A stretch of 64,000 nt of DNA from CAZDBA01 sp965224765 (GTDB lineage Bacteria; Planctomycetota; Planctomycetia; Pirellulales; Pirellulaceae): assembly GCA_965224765.1 (NCBI GenBank), contig CBDDAC010000029.1, forward strand, positions 310,001 through 374,000, read 5' to 3'. The notes under the pieces were generated by a model. The model did not search any database. It had not been told where the DNA came from and worked only from the letters and a program-made list of their open reading frames with translations. Numbering within the stretch: position 1 is the stretch's first letter; every line of letters begins with the position of its first letter. A program made the translations under genes and the position numbers. Below, piece by piece: positions 36,213-44,949 of this stretch.

Positions 36213-36627
36213 TCAAAACGACGTGTTTGATTCGCATTTGCTGCGGGTCGTCAAACAGACAAAGTTGCTTTCCTCGCCTGACCCTGGGCATTGGTGTCTA
36301 CACAAGTTTTAGTTTCTGCCCGGCGCGAGAGTGACTCGTATCGCACCGGTGAAGTGGTCTTCGTCGGCACACTTTCTACCACCCGTCAGAGTTGCAAAGT
36401 GCATTTGCCGCAGAGCGGCAAGTGTTTTTGCGAGGCATCACATCAATGAACTTCACGTTCGTGAGGCGGAGATGCCAACATTGCGATACCGGCACGCGTG
36501 CGTTGGGAAACAGACTCTCTCTCTACGAGGAGCATCGGGGCGCACTAGAGCGCGTTTTGTTTAGGTAGGGCGGTATTCTCGTCGTTTTGTCTTGGAAACA
36601 ACGGCGACGTGACAAAAGACTACGAGT
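36213..36627. other. Intergenic region with repeats R1 and R4
   Basis: This 415-base gap lies between the convergent miaB and the barrel gene. It contains a full palindromic R4 unit (TTGCCGCAGAGCGGCAA at 36405-36421) and repeat R1 copy C on the minus strand. No coding frame is convincing; a 77-residue plus-strand frame at 36331 spans the repeats. Confidence 0.6.
36548..36613 (-). repeat. Dispersed intergenic repeat R1, copy C
   Basis: The reverse complement of this segment aligns over 66 bases with R1 copies at 11600-11665 and 53834-53900. It starts 15 bases after the stop of the barrel gene in that gene's own direction, so it would lie in its 3' untranslated region. Confidence 0.8.
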
Positions 36628-37983
36628 TCAAAAATTGAACCGTAGTCGGAATGCAACTTCGTTGGCTCTTAGATCTTCGAACAACACCGAACCGACACCT
36701 GGTACAGGGCCCGTTGCCGCGTCGCCAAAGTCGATGAACTGATAGTCCACGTCAAAGAACATTCGCCGAGTCATTTTGAATGCAATTCCGGCACCGACCG
36801 ACCAGGCAAACTCAGTGGTCTCTTCATTCAAATGGGATTGAAATGGTCCAACACCGCCTGGTCCTACGAGTCTCGTTGATGCCTGGCTGCGGTGATATGC
36901 CAGTCCAGCACCCACGGAAAGATACGGTTTAATACAGGGGTGAATGCCCGGCAGATTGTGACGACCATTCAACATTCCCGTCCAAACATCGGATCCACCA
37001 TCTACCTGAAAAGACTGACCGCCTGGAACAGGCAATTGATTTTCCAATTCCACATAGCGATTACGTGCACTGATATCCATGCGGAAATCATTGGTGATGT
37101 ATTGCCCTAAACCCGCACCAAATCCAAAAGAGTCTTTGTGGCCAAAGGGCGCCCCGGACGCTTGCCCTGGCATCCCATTGGAAAAACGGGATTCGCTTTC
37201 GCTGAAAAACCCATTGAAGTCAAAAAACGCGTACATCGGTTGATCTTGAAAAAGGCTTCGAACATTTCCTACATTCGAACCCAAACCATTTCCAATTGAT
37301 GCACCATTAACGCCAATCCCAGGTGGCTTGCGGTTGAATTGGCCGATTCGACTACCCAGCATACGGGGTTGGCAAGTTCCACCGCAATCATCTCCACATT
37401 GTCCGCAGCTATCGTTAAACGAAGGAATCGATGCGGGGCCGATAATGGAGTCCTGACTGACTGAATCGCTCAAATTGAAATGCCTATGTGTTGTGGTCGT
37501 CGTATCGGTGTGCGAATGGGAATGCTGCATGCCTTGAGCATGATCTGGGCAGCATGGCGATTGTTGATAAGGTGCTGGCATCGTCATCGGAGAACTGTTG
37601 AAGTTCATGACAGGCGCTCCGTCCGCAGGCCAGCCATTCGGCTCAGCTTGCTCTTGGGGCAATGCAGCTTTTGGATTTTCCTTGTCCATGGGCGTACGAG
37701 GCGCTGGTGGAGGCATTACCTGTTGCTCGGGTTCTCCCACGATCTCGCCTGGCAGCGGCGCTGAAGTTTCTGGAAACGGAGTCGGTAAAACCGTCGGTGG
37801 AGTTACGTTTCCGGCCGGCAAAGGCGGTGCATCCTGCCGAACTCCATCCGCAGTCTGCTGGTCCTGAAAACCAAAGCTGCTGTTGTAATAGGCGCCTCTC
37901 TGCTGCCCAATTTGAGCAAATGCGGGTGTCACCAAGCTGGCCATTGCCAGCACGAAAAGCAAAATACTGCCTGTGGATTTCAT
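36628..37983 (-). CDS. Outer-membrane beta-barrel protein with Pro-rich N-terminus
   Basis: A 451-residue exported protein. The ATG at 37983 with AAGGTG upstream is preferred to the GTG three codons earlier. A signal peptide (ending TPAFA, residue about 23) is followed by about 200 low-complexity residues rich in Pro, Gln and His (DHAQGMQHSHSHTDTTTTTH). Residues from about 230 form an OmpA-like eight-strand barrel: alternating strands such as YAFFDFNGFFS, FGFGAGLGQYI and MFFDVDYQFIDFG, and an end VAFRLRFNF with a terminal phenylalanine. Function is unknown; it probably sits in the outer membrane. Confidence 0.85.
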   Translation of the reverse strand: MKSTGSILLFVLAMASLVTPAFAQIGQQRGAYYNSSFGFQDQQTADGVRQDAPPLPAGNVTPPTVLPTPFPETSAPLPGEIVGEPEQQVMPPPAPRTPMDKENPKAALPQEQAEPNGWPADGAPVMNFNSSPMTMPAPYQQSPCCPDHAQGMQHSHSHTDTTTTTHRHFNLSDSVSQDSIIGPASIPSFNDSCGQCGDDCGGTCQPRMLGSRIGQFNRKPPGIGVNGASIGNGLGSNVGNVRSLFQDQPMYAFFDFNGFFSESESRFSNGMPGQASGAPFGHKDSFGFGAGLGQYITNDFRMDISARNRYVELENQLPVPGGQSFQVDGGSDVWTGMLNGRHNLPGIHPCIKPYLSVGAGLAYHRSQASTRLVGPGGVGPFQSHLNEETTEFAWSVGAGIAFKMTRRMFFDVDYQFIDFGDAATGPVPGVGSVLFEDLRANEVAFRLRFNF

Positions 37984-38292
37984 CTTGTTCACCTTGAAAG
38001 GCTCCTCCCTGAACGGCGCAAGGATAGAGCGGTGGATTCACATCCCACACCTTGCATGCAAAGGATCGTCCAGCCAGCCTGTTAAAATGTAGTCATTCTC
38101 GCGATAGGGCAAGTTTTTCCGAAAATTCTGGCCTGGTAATTAAGGGCGGTATTTCGGCGCCCTGTTCGCCCCCTTTTTTGACTACATCTGGCAACACGCT
38201 GCTGGAGCCCGTTGGTTTGGGTGCCGGCAATTCAACGCTACAATGCGCTTTCAGAAAGACCTACTAACGCACATACAGCTTTTGAGTTCAAC

Positions 38293-40533
38293 ATGCGCAA
38301 CCTCGTTTATTTCATTCCAACGTTGTCTCTGATTGCAGCAACCTTTGTTGCCAGTTTCGCGGCTGCCCAATCCACACCAATCAGCGAATTGGATATCTCC
38401 GAATTGAAAAATGTCAACGGAGCAGAAATTTCACCAGATGGAACGCTCATTGCCTACACCCAAGTCGTCCAGCGCAAACTGATGGTTGATGAAAACGGTG
38501 GCTCGTACACCAACCTGCACGTTGTTGATACCTCAGGCAAATCCAAAGCCTACGTCACCGGCAAAGTCAACGTATCCAAGATTCAATGGACGCCTGATGG
38601 CCAAGGAATATCGTTCTTGTCCAGACGCGGTGATGACAAAAAGACTTCCCTTTATTTGATTCCTCTGGCCGGAGGTGAAGCTCGAAAACTAGTAAGTCAT
38701 AAAACTTCGATTTCCGATTACACCTGGCGACCCGATGGAAAACAGGTCGCGTTTTTGTCGACTGCTGACCAGGATCCAAAACAAAAAGCACTCAAGGCAA
38801 AGGGCTTTAATGCAGAAGTTTACGAAGAGCAGTTGCAAAATACTCAGATCTGGCTGGCCGACTCAAACTTTGATACGAACGACTCACCCAAGTCGTTGGA
38901 AACCACTGGAAGCGCCTCAGAAATAAGCTACAGCCCGGACGGAACGAAATTACTCGCCGCATTCTCTGATACTCCTCTGATCGACCACTTTTACATGTAC
39001 CGTCGGTTTCGAGTTTTGAATGCGGCAACCGGACAAGTTCTGGCCAAGATCACCAACCTTGGGAAAATCGGCACTTCCGCTTGGTCACCTGACGGAACCC
39101 AGATTGCCATCTGCAGTGGTGAAGACATCAATGATCCAAGCGAAGGACGCCTGATGCTGGTCTCAGCGAATGGAGGCGAACCGCGCGAGATCATGAAAGA
39201 TTATTTGCCAAACGTCATGGACTTCCATTGGTTGAATGATTCGCAAATCATCTTTCTCGCCGAAGACGGTTGTAGTCGTGCCATCGGCAAAGTCACGACC
39301 GCAGGCGAGCGAACCATGATTGTCGAAGATCCCACCGCTCCGATTCTTGAACACATGTCGGTTTGCGATGATGCACGTCATATTGCATTTTATGGCTCAA
39401 CGCCACGGCATCCAGGCGAAGTCTTTCTTTCCGACAATGCAAGAATTCAACGGATGACTCATTCCAACCCATGGCTTGAAAACAAAGAACTTGGCAAGCA
39501 GGAAATCGTGTCCTACCAGTCCCGAGATGGAAAGAAAATCGAAGGCGTTTTGATTTACCCGGTAGGCTATCAACCTGGCAGTACCGTTCCACTCATCGTC
39601 TACGTTCACGGTGGTCCGGAAGCCAGCGTGGCCAACGGATGGATCACCGGCTATTCGCAGCCAGGTCAAGTTGCGGCGGCTAACGGCTTTGCCGTTTTCT
39701 GTCCAAACTACCGAGGAAGCACTGGTCGTGGAGTTGCCTTTGCCAAAGATCACCAATCTGATTACGGCGGAAAAGAATTCAATGACATTATCGATGGCAT
39801 GGATCATTTGATCGCTCTGGGGATCGTCGACAAGGACAAAGTAGGTATCACTGGGGGCTCTTACGGCGGATTCGCAACCGCGTGGTGCAGCACCTTTCAC
39901 AGCGAGAGATTTGCAGCGGGAGTTATGTTCGTTGGAATCAGCAACCAGATTTCAAAATCCGGAACGACTGACATTCCCGACGAAATGTATCACGTTCACG
40001 CTCGCAAACGAATTTGGGAAGACTGGCAGTTCTTCTTGGAGCGAAGCCCGATTTACTACGTCGAAAAATGCCGCACGCCACTGTTGATCATGCACGGCAA
40101 AGAAGACTCTCGGGTTCATCCATCCCAGTCGATGGAACTTTATCGCAACCTGAAGATCCTGGGCCAAACACCCGTTCGACTGGTTTTTTATCCTGGAGAA
40201 GGCCACGGCAATCGAAAAGCCGCAGCTCGCTACGATTACCATTTGCGAATGATGCGCTGGATGACCCATTACCTGCAAGGGTCAGGCGGCGAAGCACCGA
40301 GCCAAGTTGTTGATTATGGCTTGGAACCGATGAATTCGAATGGTCAGGCAAATGTTGATGCCGCCAATTCAGCTGACCAGTCGGGGATCGTCAAACGTGC
40401 CCAGATCGAAGAGACCATCGAGTCTTTGGAAGCCGAGTTGGCTCGTTCCGCCAAGCGCCTGGGAACCGATCATCCTCGTGTAAAATCGCTGGAGGAGCAG
40501 ATAAAGTATTGGCGAGAGTACATCAAGCAATAG
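38293..40533 (+). CDS. Secreted S9-family prolyl oligopeptidase with coiled-coil tail
   Basis: A 746-residue exported serine peptidase. The ATG at 38293 starts a clear signal peptide ending FAAAQ; a longer frame from a GTG at 38212 adds 27 unlikely residues. Residues about 35-420 form a beta-propeller of PD40-type blades (SPDGT, TPDGQ, RPDGK, SPDGT again). The hydrolase domain holds the triad S523 (GGSYGGF), D605 (HGKEDSRVHP) and H638 (GEGHGN). The final 50 residues, after a linker, form a charged helix (IEETIESLEAELARSAKR) that ordinary S9 peptidases lack. It likely degrades peptides in the periplasm. Confidence 0.93.
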   Translation: MRNLVYFIPTLSLIAATFVASFAAAQSTPISELDISELKNVNGAEISPDGTLIAYTQVVQRKLMVDENGGSYTNLHVVDTSGKSKAYVTGKVNVSKIQWTPDGQGISFLSRRGDDKKTSLYLIPLAGGEARKLVSHKTSISDYTWRPDGKQVAFLSTADQDPKQKALKAKGFNAEVYEEQLQNTQIWLADSNFDTNDSPKSLETTGSASEISYSPDGTKLLAAFSDTPLIDHFYMYRRFRVLNAATGQVLAKITNLGKIGTSAWSPDGTQIAICSGEDINDPSEGRLMLVSANGGEPREIMKDYLPNVMDFHWLNDSQIIFLAEDGCSRAIGKVTTAGERTMIVEDPTAPILEHMSVCDDARHIAFYGSTPRHPGEVFLSDNARIQRMTHSNPWLENKELGKQEIVSYQSRDGKKIEGVLIYPVGYQPGSTVPLIVYVHGGPEASVANGWITGYSQPGQVAAANGFAVFCPNYRGSTGRGVAFAKDHQSDYGGKEFNDIIDGMDHLIALGIVDKDKVGITGGSYGGFATAWCSTFHSERFAAGVMFVGISNQISKSGTTDIPDEMYHVHARKRIWEDWQFFLERSPIYYVEKCRTPLLIMHGKEDSRVHPSQSMELYRNLKILGQTPVRLVFYPGEGHGNRKAAARYDYHLRMMRWMTHYLQGSGGEAPSQVVDYGLEPMNSNGQANVDAANSADQSGIVKRAQIEETIESLEAELARSAKRLGTDHPRVKSLEEQIKYWREYIKQ

Positions 40534-40633
40534 ACTCGCAAGCCGTCCATTGAGCGGTTCCTTTTCGATGACGAATTCATCGGCAAGGTACCGCTTTTTT
40601 CATGCCATCGATACGTGATTGAACAAATTTCTT

Positions 40634-40660
40634 GGGAGGTTGAGGCTCCCGCCGAAACAA
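40634..40660 (+). repeat. Dispersed repeat R3, copy 2
   Basis: A 27-base unit identical to 12291-12317. Confidence 0.8.
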
Positions 40661-40737
40661 AACCGTCACTGGTTCAACCTCAATCCTGCAGGTAAGGCTC
40701 CTGCGACGTCGGGGTTTCCGTGGCAACTCGTAGCCTG

Positions 40738-40792
40738 TAATTCCATTAGCTCCAGACTTCAGTCCGAGGTGACATCCCCAACCAAAGCCGAG
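40738..40792 (+). repeat. 55-base repeat R5, copy 1
   Basis: It matches 42523-42577 at all but a few positions and contains CCAGACTTCAGTCC. The two copies flank the IS4 element at a distance and in the same orientation. Confidence 0.8.
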
Positions 40793-40859
40793 CCCGCGGG
40801 GAGGTTGTGAAATTCTCAGTCGTGCATGGATAGATGTTCGCAGGCACCAGAGGTTTTCT

Positions 40860-40910
40860 GGAAACCCGACGCGTCAGCGAGGACGTGTCAGGTTCGTCCT
40901 CGCTCACGCG
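40860..40910. repeat. Palindrome R2, copy 3, left part (interrupted)
   Basis: The first 51 bases of the 61-base palindrome. The missing last 10 bases (TCGGGTTTCC) are at 42427-42436 on the far side of the insertion sequence. One change from the other copies is GTGTCAGG for GTGCCGGG. Confidence 0.9.
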
Positions 40911-42418
40911 CTTTGAAGTTGCGCTCTTTTTGGGTGCTATCAGAAATTGATATTGCATGAAAAGCAGTCTCCCCCGATGTCCAGTTCATTGAATTCTCAC
41001 CTTTGACCAAAGGAGACTGCAATGATCATCGTCGAACAAACCGCGGGATCGCTCAAGAGGTATCTCGAAAAAAGCTTGGTTTCTGAATACGCCCGGTTGA
41101 TGGTGATGCGAATGGTACTGGCATTTTTATTGCATCGTGGCCGCATGTCTTGCTCGTCGGCGGCGGGGATGATTGCTTCCCGGCCCATGCATCGTGGCCA
41201 GGTGACTCGTTTTTTGGCGCGTCCTCGTTGGCAGAAGGTCGATTTTAACCAACCGCTACGGGCGGCCCTGCTGCAATTAGAAAGTGGGAAAGGGAAGTTC
41301 ATTTTTATCGTGGACCTGACGCTTTTCAGTCAGGCGGGTGTTAAATCCGAGAACACTTACAGCACCGGTAATCGGGAACGGCGCAAAATCAAAAAAGGCT
41401 CTCGCTACAACAAGAAGAAAACCCGTCGCAAGAAAGTTCATGGCTTTACGTTTGGACTGTTAATCACGCCTTCGGGATATCGGATTCCATTTCAAACTCC
41501 TCACTACACCAAAGAGTATTCGAAGAAGAAAGGCATAACGCCTCAAACCAGTGCCCAGGCGATGGCTGAGATGATTCGCCAACTGCCGTTGGACGAAGAA
41601 GCCGAAGTGGTAGTGCTGGGGGACACGGCCTATGACGCTCGCTGCGTTCAGGAAGCTTGCGATGAGCGAGGCTACATCTGGATCACTCCGGCCAACGCCG
41701 AGCGTGTGTATGCTGGGCCCACTGGAGAACGACCAAAATTACGATCACGTCTGAAGGATTGGACGGGACTGTCGCTGAAAACGATCAGGCTTCGAGCCTC
41801 AACTGGCAAGTACGCTGACTATCGGCGACTGTCTCGTTGGCGTGTTGGGCCGAAAACGAAAACCAGGACGTATTACGCCCATCAGGAAAAACGGAACGTT
41901 CACAACGTAGGTTGTGTGGGGCTTGTTTTTTCGACAATGAAACCAAATTTGGAGAAAGCGACTCCCAATGATGTCAAAATATTGATGACCAATGCGACCG
42001 GCATGAGTGTGACCGAGGTGATTGAGTTATATTCGCTGCGCTGGCAGATCGAGTTATTTTTCAAAGAACTGAAATCAACGCTGGGCGTTGGCCAGTATCA
42101 GTTTGAAAAATTCGAAGCCGTGGTAGCTTGGATCAACTGCGCGATTACGACGGTGCTGTTCCTGGAACAGCTTCGAGCCCGGAAACTTGCTGATCGACGC
42201 TTGAGCGAGGAACGACGGCGTTGGTGGGTGGCGCAGCGAATCCACGGATTGTCTGAAGCCTTTCACCAGCAATGTACTGGCGAGGAGATGAATTACCTCG
42301 CCAAACGACTGGAAACTTCTGGAGGCGTTCAAAAAATGAAACGATTGCTCATGCTCGCTTTACCCAAAGAATTCCGAAGTGCCGTATGATTTTCAAGCAA
42401 TATAGCGCAACTTCAAAA
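40911..42418 (+). mobile_element. Complete IS4-family insertion sequence, 1508 bp
   Basis: The ends are imperfect inverted repeats: the left end reads CTTTGAAGTTGCGCT, and the right end, reversed, reads TTTTGAAGTTGCGCT. It is flanked by an exact 8-base target duplication, CTCACGCG, at 40903-40910 and 42419-42426. Removing the element and one duplicate restores an intact palindrome R2. One transposase gene fills it, with no frameshift, so it may be active. Confidence 0.93.
41022..42389 (+). CDS. IS4-family transposase
   Basis: A 455-residue DDE transposase. The first catalytic Asp is in FIVDLTLFSQ, the second in VVLGDTAYDARC. The C-terminal glutamate is in YSLRWQIELFFKELK, which is exactly the IS4 signature Y-x2-R-x3-E-x6-K. 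The N-terminus is basic, as expected for binding the element's ends. AAAGGAGA lies 5-8 bases before the ATG at 41022, a strong ribosome site. The frame is complete and the element's ends and target duplication are intact. Confidence 0.95.
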   Translation: MIIVEQTAGSLKRYLEKSLVSEYARLMVMRMVLAFLLHRGRMSCSSAAGMIASRPMHRGQVTRFLARPRWQKVDFNQPLRAALLQLESGKGKFIFIVDLTLFSQAGVKSENTYSTGNRERRKIKKGSRYNKKKTRRKKVHGFTFGLLITPSGYRIPFQTPHYTKEYSKKKGITPQTSAQAMAEMIRQLPLDEEAEVVVLGDTAYDARCVQEACDERGYIWITPANAERVYAGPTGERPKLRSRLKDWTGLSLKTIRLRASTGKYADYRRLSRWRVGPKTKTRTYYAHQEKRNVHNVGCVGLVFSTMKPNLEKATPNDVKILMTNATGMSVTEVIELYSLRWQIELFFKELKSTLGVGQYQFEKFEAVVAWINCAITTVLFLEQLRARKLADRRLSEERRRWWVAQRIHGLSEAFHQQCTGEEMNYLAKRLETSGGVQKMKRLLMLALPKEFRSAV

Positions 42419-42522
42419 CTCACGCGTCGGGTTTCCATCGATTGCTCAAGAATGGAGCCACCTCAAGGTTTGCGATGCTTCAAGAGGCGTGATGCTTCAC
42501 ATTCCACTTGCCGCAGAGCGGC

Positions 42523-42577
42523 TAATTCCATTAGCCCCAGACTTCAGTCCGGGGTGACATCCCCAACCAAAGCCGAG
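42523..42577 (+). repeat. 55-base repeat R5, copy 2
   Basis: Second copy of the unit at 40738-40792. It is directly preceded by an R4 piece (CTTGCCGCAGAGCGG, 42507-42521), so different repeat families are joined end to end here. Confidence 0.8.
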
Positions 42578-42637
42578 TCGCATCGCGACCACACAAAACC
42601 GCAACATACGGCGGTTCGCATTAGGACAAAACGAAAA

Positions 42638-42658
42638 GCCTACGATAATTTCGTAGGC
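42638..42658 (-). terminator. Rho-independent terminator of the thioredoxin-like gene
   Basis: On the minus strand GCCTACGA, a 5-base loop and its complement are followed by TTTT. It lies 26 bases after the stop codon at 42685. Confidence 0.8.
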
Positions 42659-42684
42659 CAAATTCACCATTCCGACCAATGTCG

Positions 42685-43689
42685 CTAACGGTTGCGGCGA
42701 CGTTCTTGAGCGCGAAGCGCTTGAGCATCAGTGACTGGGATTTCGGTCTCCCACCCGATTCCTTCATTCCTTCCGGCACGTACGTGACGTTGATGGCTCT
42801 TAACGGGTCGTTCAAAATCCGCGGCCGCTTTAACGAGTGCATCTTTCAATACTTCGGCAGAAACATCGGCTGGCAATTGCGTGATCACCTCGGCTTTCTG
42901 GCCATAGGCATCGGGTGCAACGATTGCGAACCCCGTTTTCCCATCGGCCAACTTCTCAACCACGGACAGTTCATCCGCATCGTCAGTACTGCAGAAGATA
43001 AACATTCCTAACAAATCTTGTTCCCAAGCAACGGGGCCAAGCTTGGTTCTCAATTCGTCAAGCTGTTTTGCGTTCTCTCCCATCACCAATACCGCAGGCA
43101 AGTTGTCACAGGCTGCAACATTGAGCCCCAACCGAACATTCTTCAATTGGGGAAGCGCCGTGATTCTCACATCTTGAGCATAGTCTTGAGCGATCTTATC
43201 CATCTGCAGAGCCATATCACGAGCACCGCGAAACTGCATCGGCCCTCGCCCTCCGCGAATCAGCTTCTGAGAACCATCCGGTGAAAGAATGCAAAAAACG
43301 GTATTCTCCAAGGCTCCATTGCGACCTTTGAAAATCCACTTCAAAAACTCTGCTTCTTCAGCGTCTTCGTAGGTCGCACAGCGAATGCAGACAAACTCGC
43401 GACTGGCAGCAATCACAGCTTCATCGGTCAGGAAACTCCTGTCCATGTTCTGCTTGCCCGGTCACCACATTCCCGGGACTCCCGCACATTGGCAAGCAGC
43501 GGAGACCAACAGTACTGGCTTTCCGGTTCGCTCTGCTTCGGCAAGGCCTTCACTCAATACACCAAACCACGCAACTTGAGGTGTCAATTCGGTTGACGAC
43601 TGTCCCCGGTGAGGAGGCTGGCCACAGGTCAGTGAACCCAGGCCCAAGCAGACCGCCAATGCAATCACAAAGTAAATTTTCATTTTCAT
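42685..43689 (-). CDS. Thioredoxin-like exported protein with in-frame TGA (candidate selenoprotein)
   Basis: Read through one TGA (43464-43462) this is a single 334-residue protein. The ATG at 43689, with GAGGG upstream, starts a signal peptide (residues 1-22). A thioredoxin-like start follows (WFGVLSEGLAEAERTGKPVLLVSAACQCAG), with C66, C68 and the TGA as codon 76 in GMW-TGA-PGKQN. The sequence then continues as the same fold: FLTDEAVIAASREFVCIRCATYEDAEEAEFL and VFCILSPDG. No frame damage is seen in the remaining 258 codons. Starting 17 bases after the TGA, the RNA can form GGACAGGA-GUU-UCCUGACC, a SECIS-like hairpin. The alternative is a single nonsense mutation in a Cys or Trp codon. The C-terminal Arg-rich tail (RAQERRRNR) is also notable. 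Confidence 0.7.
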
Positions 43690-43932
43690 ATCAACCGCCC
43701 TCTGGTTGGAGATCAGGATCAAATGGTCGACCGTTGCTGTTCATCACTTTCTCGCAATTGGCAAGTGAGTCAGATGGTCGGCGCTGCTCGCACAAGACTT
43801 TCACGTCACTCGCGATGATTGAGGACACATGAATTTTGACTCCGTATTCGCCCATCGTATTACTGAAAAAGGGCTGTCCCAAAAAGGACAACCCCGCTAC
43901 TTAATTGAAAACACAGATTCGCAAATCTTGCT

Positions 43933-44700
43933 CTATACGTCAGAAACCTCTTCTCCACCTCGACGATTGCGTGGCCCTCGATCACGAGGGCCTTTTTCCA
44001 TTCGATCACTTTCTTGCCCACGCTCGGGACGCATGTCACGCCCTCGACCTTCACCTCGACGACCCTCTCGATTTCTATTCATGCCTTGATCTTGATCAGC
44101 ACGTTGATTTCGTTCACCGCGCGGGCGTCTTCCTTCGGGATCGCGATCACGATCTCCACGACCTCGAAACTGTTGTCCCTGAGGACCGCGTTCTCCACGT
44201 CGGCGAGACCCTCGTCCTTCAGGGCCACGATTCCCACGACCCTGGAATTCTTGGCCACCCTGGCCCCGTCTTCCTTGACGGCCTGCTCGATCATTGCCGC
44301 GCTGACCACGTTCACGGCTATTGGCTCGATCGCCATTGGAAGAACGATTTCTGTCACCTTTCCCTTCGCAACCTTCACCTCGGTCACCATCAGAGTTGGA
44401 GCGCTGACCACGCTGCCGGTCTCCACGATCGCGATTTCGTTGCTGGTCCCCACGCTGTGCTTGATCCCCTTCGGGTCTTCGCATGCGGCGGCCCTCGGCT
44501 TGATTACCACGTTCACCACGTTCGCGCATTTCACCGCGTCTTCCTCGCGGACCTCTTTCATCTCGATCTCGCCGCATATCGCCATCATCGCCGCGTTGGC
44601 GATCGAAACCACCTCCGCGCTCTTGCGGCGGTTGAGCCACTGACTCGCCGACCATCAAGAATGCACAGCCCATAAAAGCCAAAACTGTCAACAATCTCAT
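43933..44700 (-). CDS. Secreted Arg/Gly/Asp-rich low-complexity protein
   Basis: A 255-residue protein. The ATG at 44700, with GAGG seven bases upstream, starts a normal signal peptide (MRLLTVLAFMGCAFLMVGESVAQ). The rest is almost entirely Arg, Gly, Asp, Glu, Gln and Asn in irregular short repeats such as RGDRD, RGERG and RRGQGG. Three other long frames cross the same DNA on both strands, but none has a signal or ribosome site, so this frame is the best choice. It is probably disordered and might bind polyanions or calcium. It lies upstream of the thioredoxin-like gene in the same direction and divergent from an ECF sigma gene. Confidence 0.75.
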   Translation of the reverse strand: MRLLTVLAFMGCAFLMVGESVAQPPQERGGGFDRQRGDDGDMRRDRDERGPRGRRGEMRERGERGNQAEGRRMRRPEGDQAQRGDQQRNRDRGDRQRGQRSNSDGDRGEGCEGKGDRNRSSNGDRANSRERGQRGNDRAGRQGRRGQGGQEFQGRGNRGPEGRGSRRRGERGPQGQQFRGRGDRDRDPEGRRPRGERNQRADQDQGMNRNREGRRGEGRGRDMRPERGQESDRMEKGPRDRGPRNRRGGEEVSDV

Positions 44701-44949
44701 TTTGAATCCTCTAATCACATTGCCTGTAAACTTCACCCTCGGCATCCGTGTTCCTACCTGCGGAAATTGATCAAACTAGACTTCATTTTTCACTTTTCTG
44801 AAAAAACGGTGGCAAACATTATCAAACTGGGCCGAAATCGTTCGTTGCGATCGCCATGTCATCAGGTTTTTTCAATAATGGTCAGAAAATCTATCGATTC
44901 CGTCCGCGACATCACCATTTCGCGTGTTCAATTGAGTAGCAGGAAATAA

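Larger units (their letters stand above)
40534..40910. other. Repeat-rich spacer before the IS4 element
   Basis: This 377-base spacer holds R3 copy 2 (40634-40660), the 55-base R5 unit (40738-40792) and the left part of R2 copy 3 (40860-40910). No gene is seen. Confidence 0.7.

Noticed and set aside
36331..36564. 77-residue plus-strand frame after miaB
   Set aside because: It lies across repeats R4 and R1 and has no recognisable domain.
43905..44675. Long plus-strand frames of 256 and 209 residues over the Arg/Gly-rich gene
   Set aside because: They arise from the low-complexity code of the minus-strand gene and lack a ribosome site or signal peptide.
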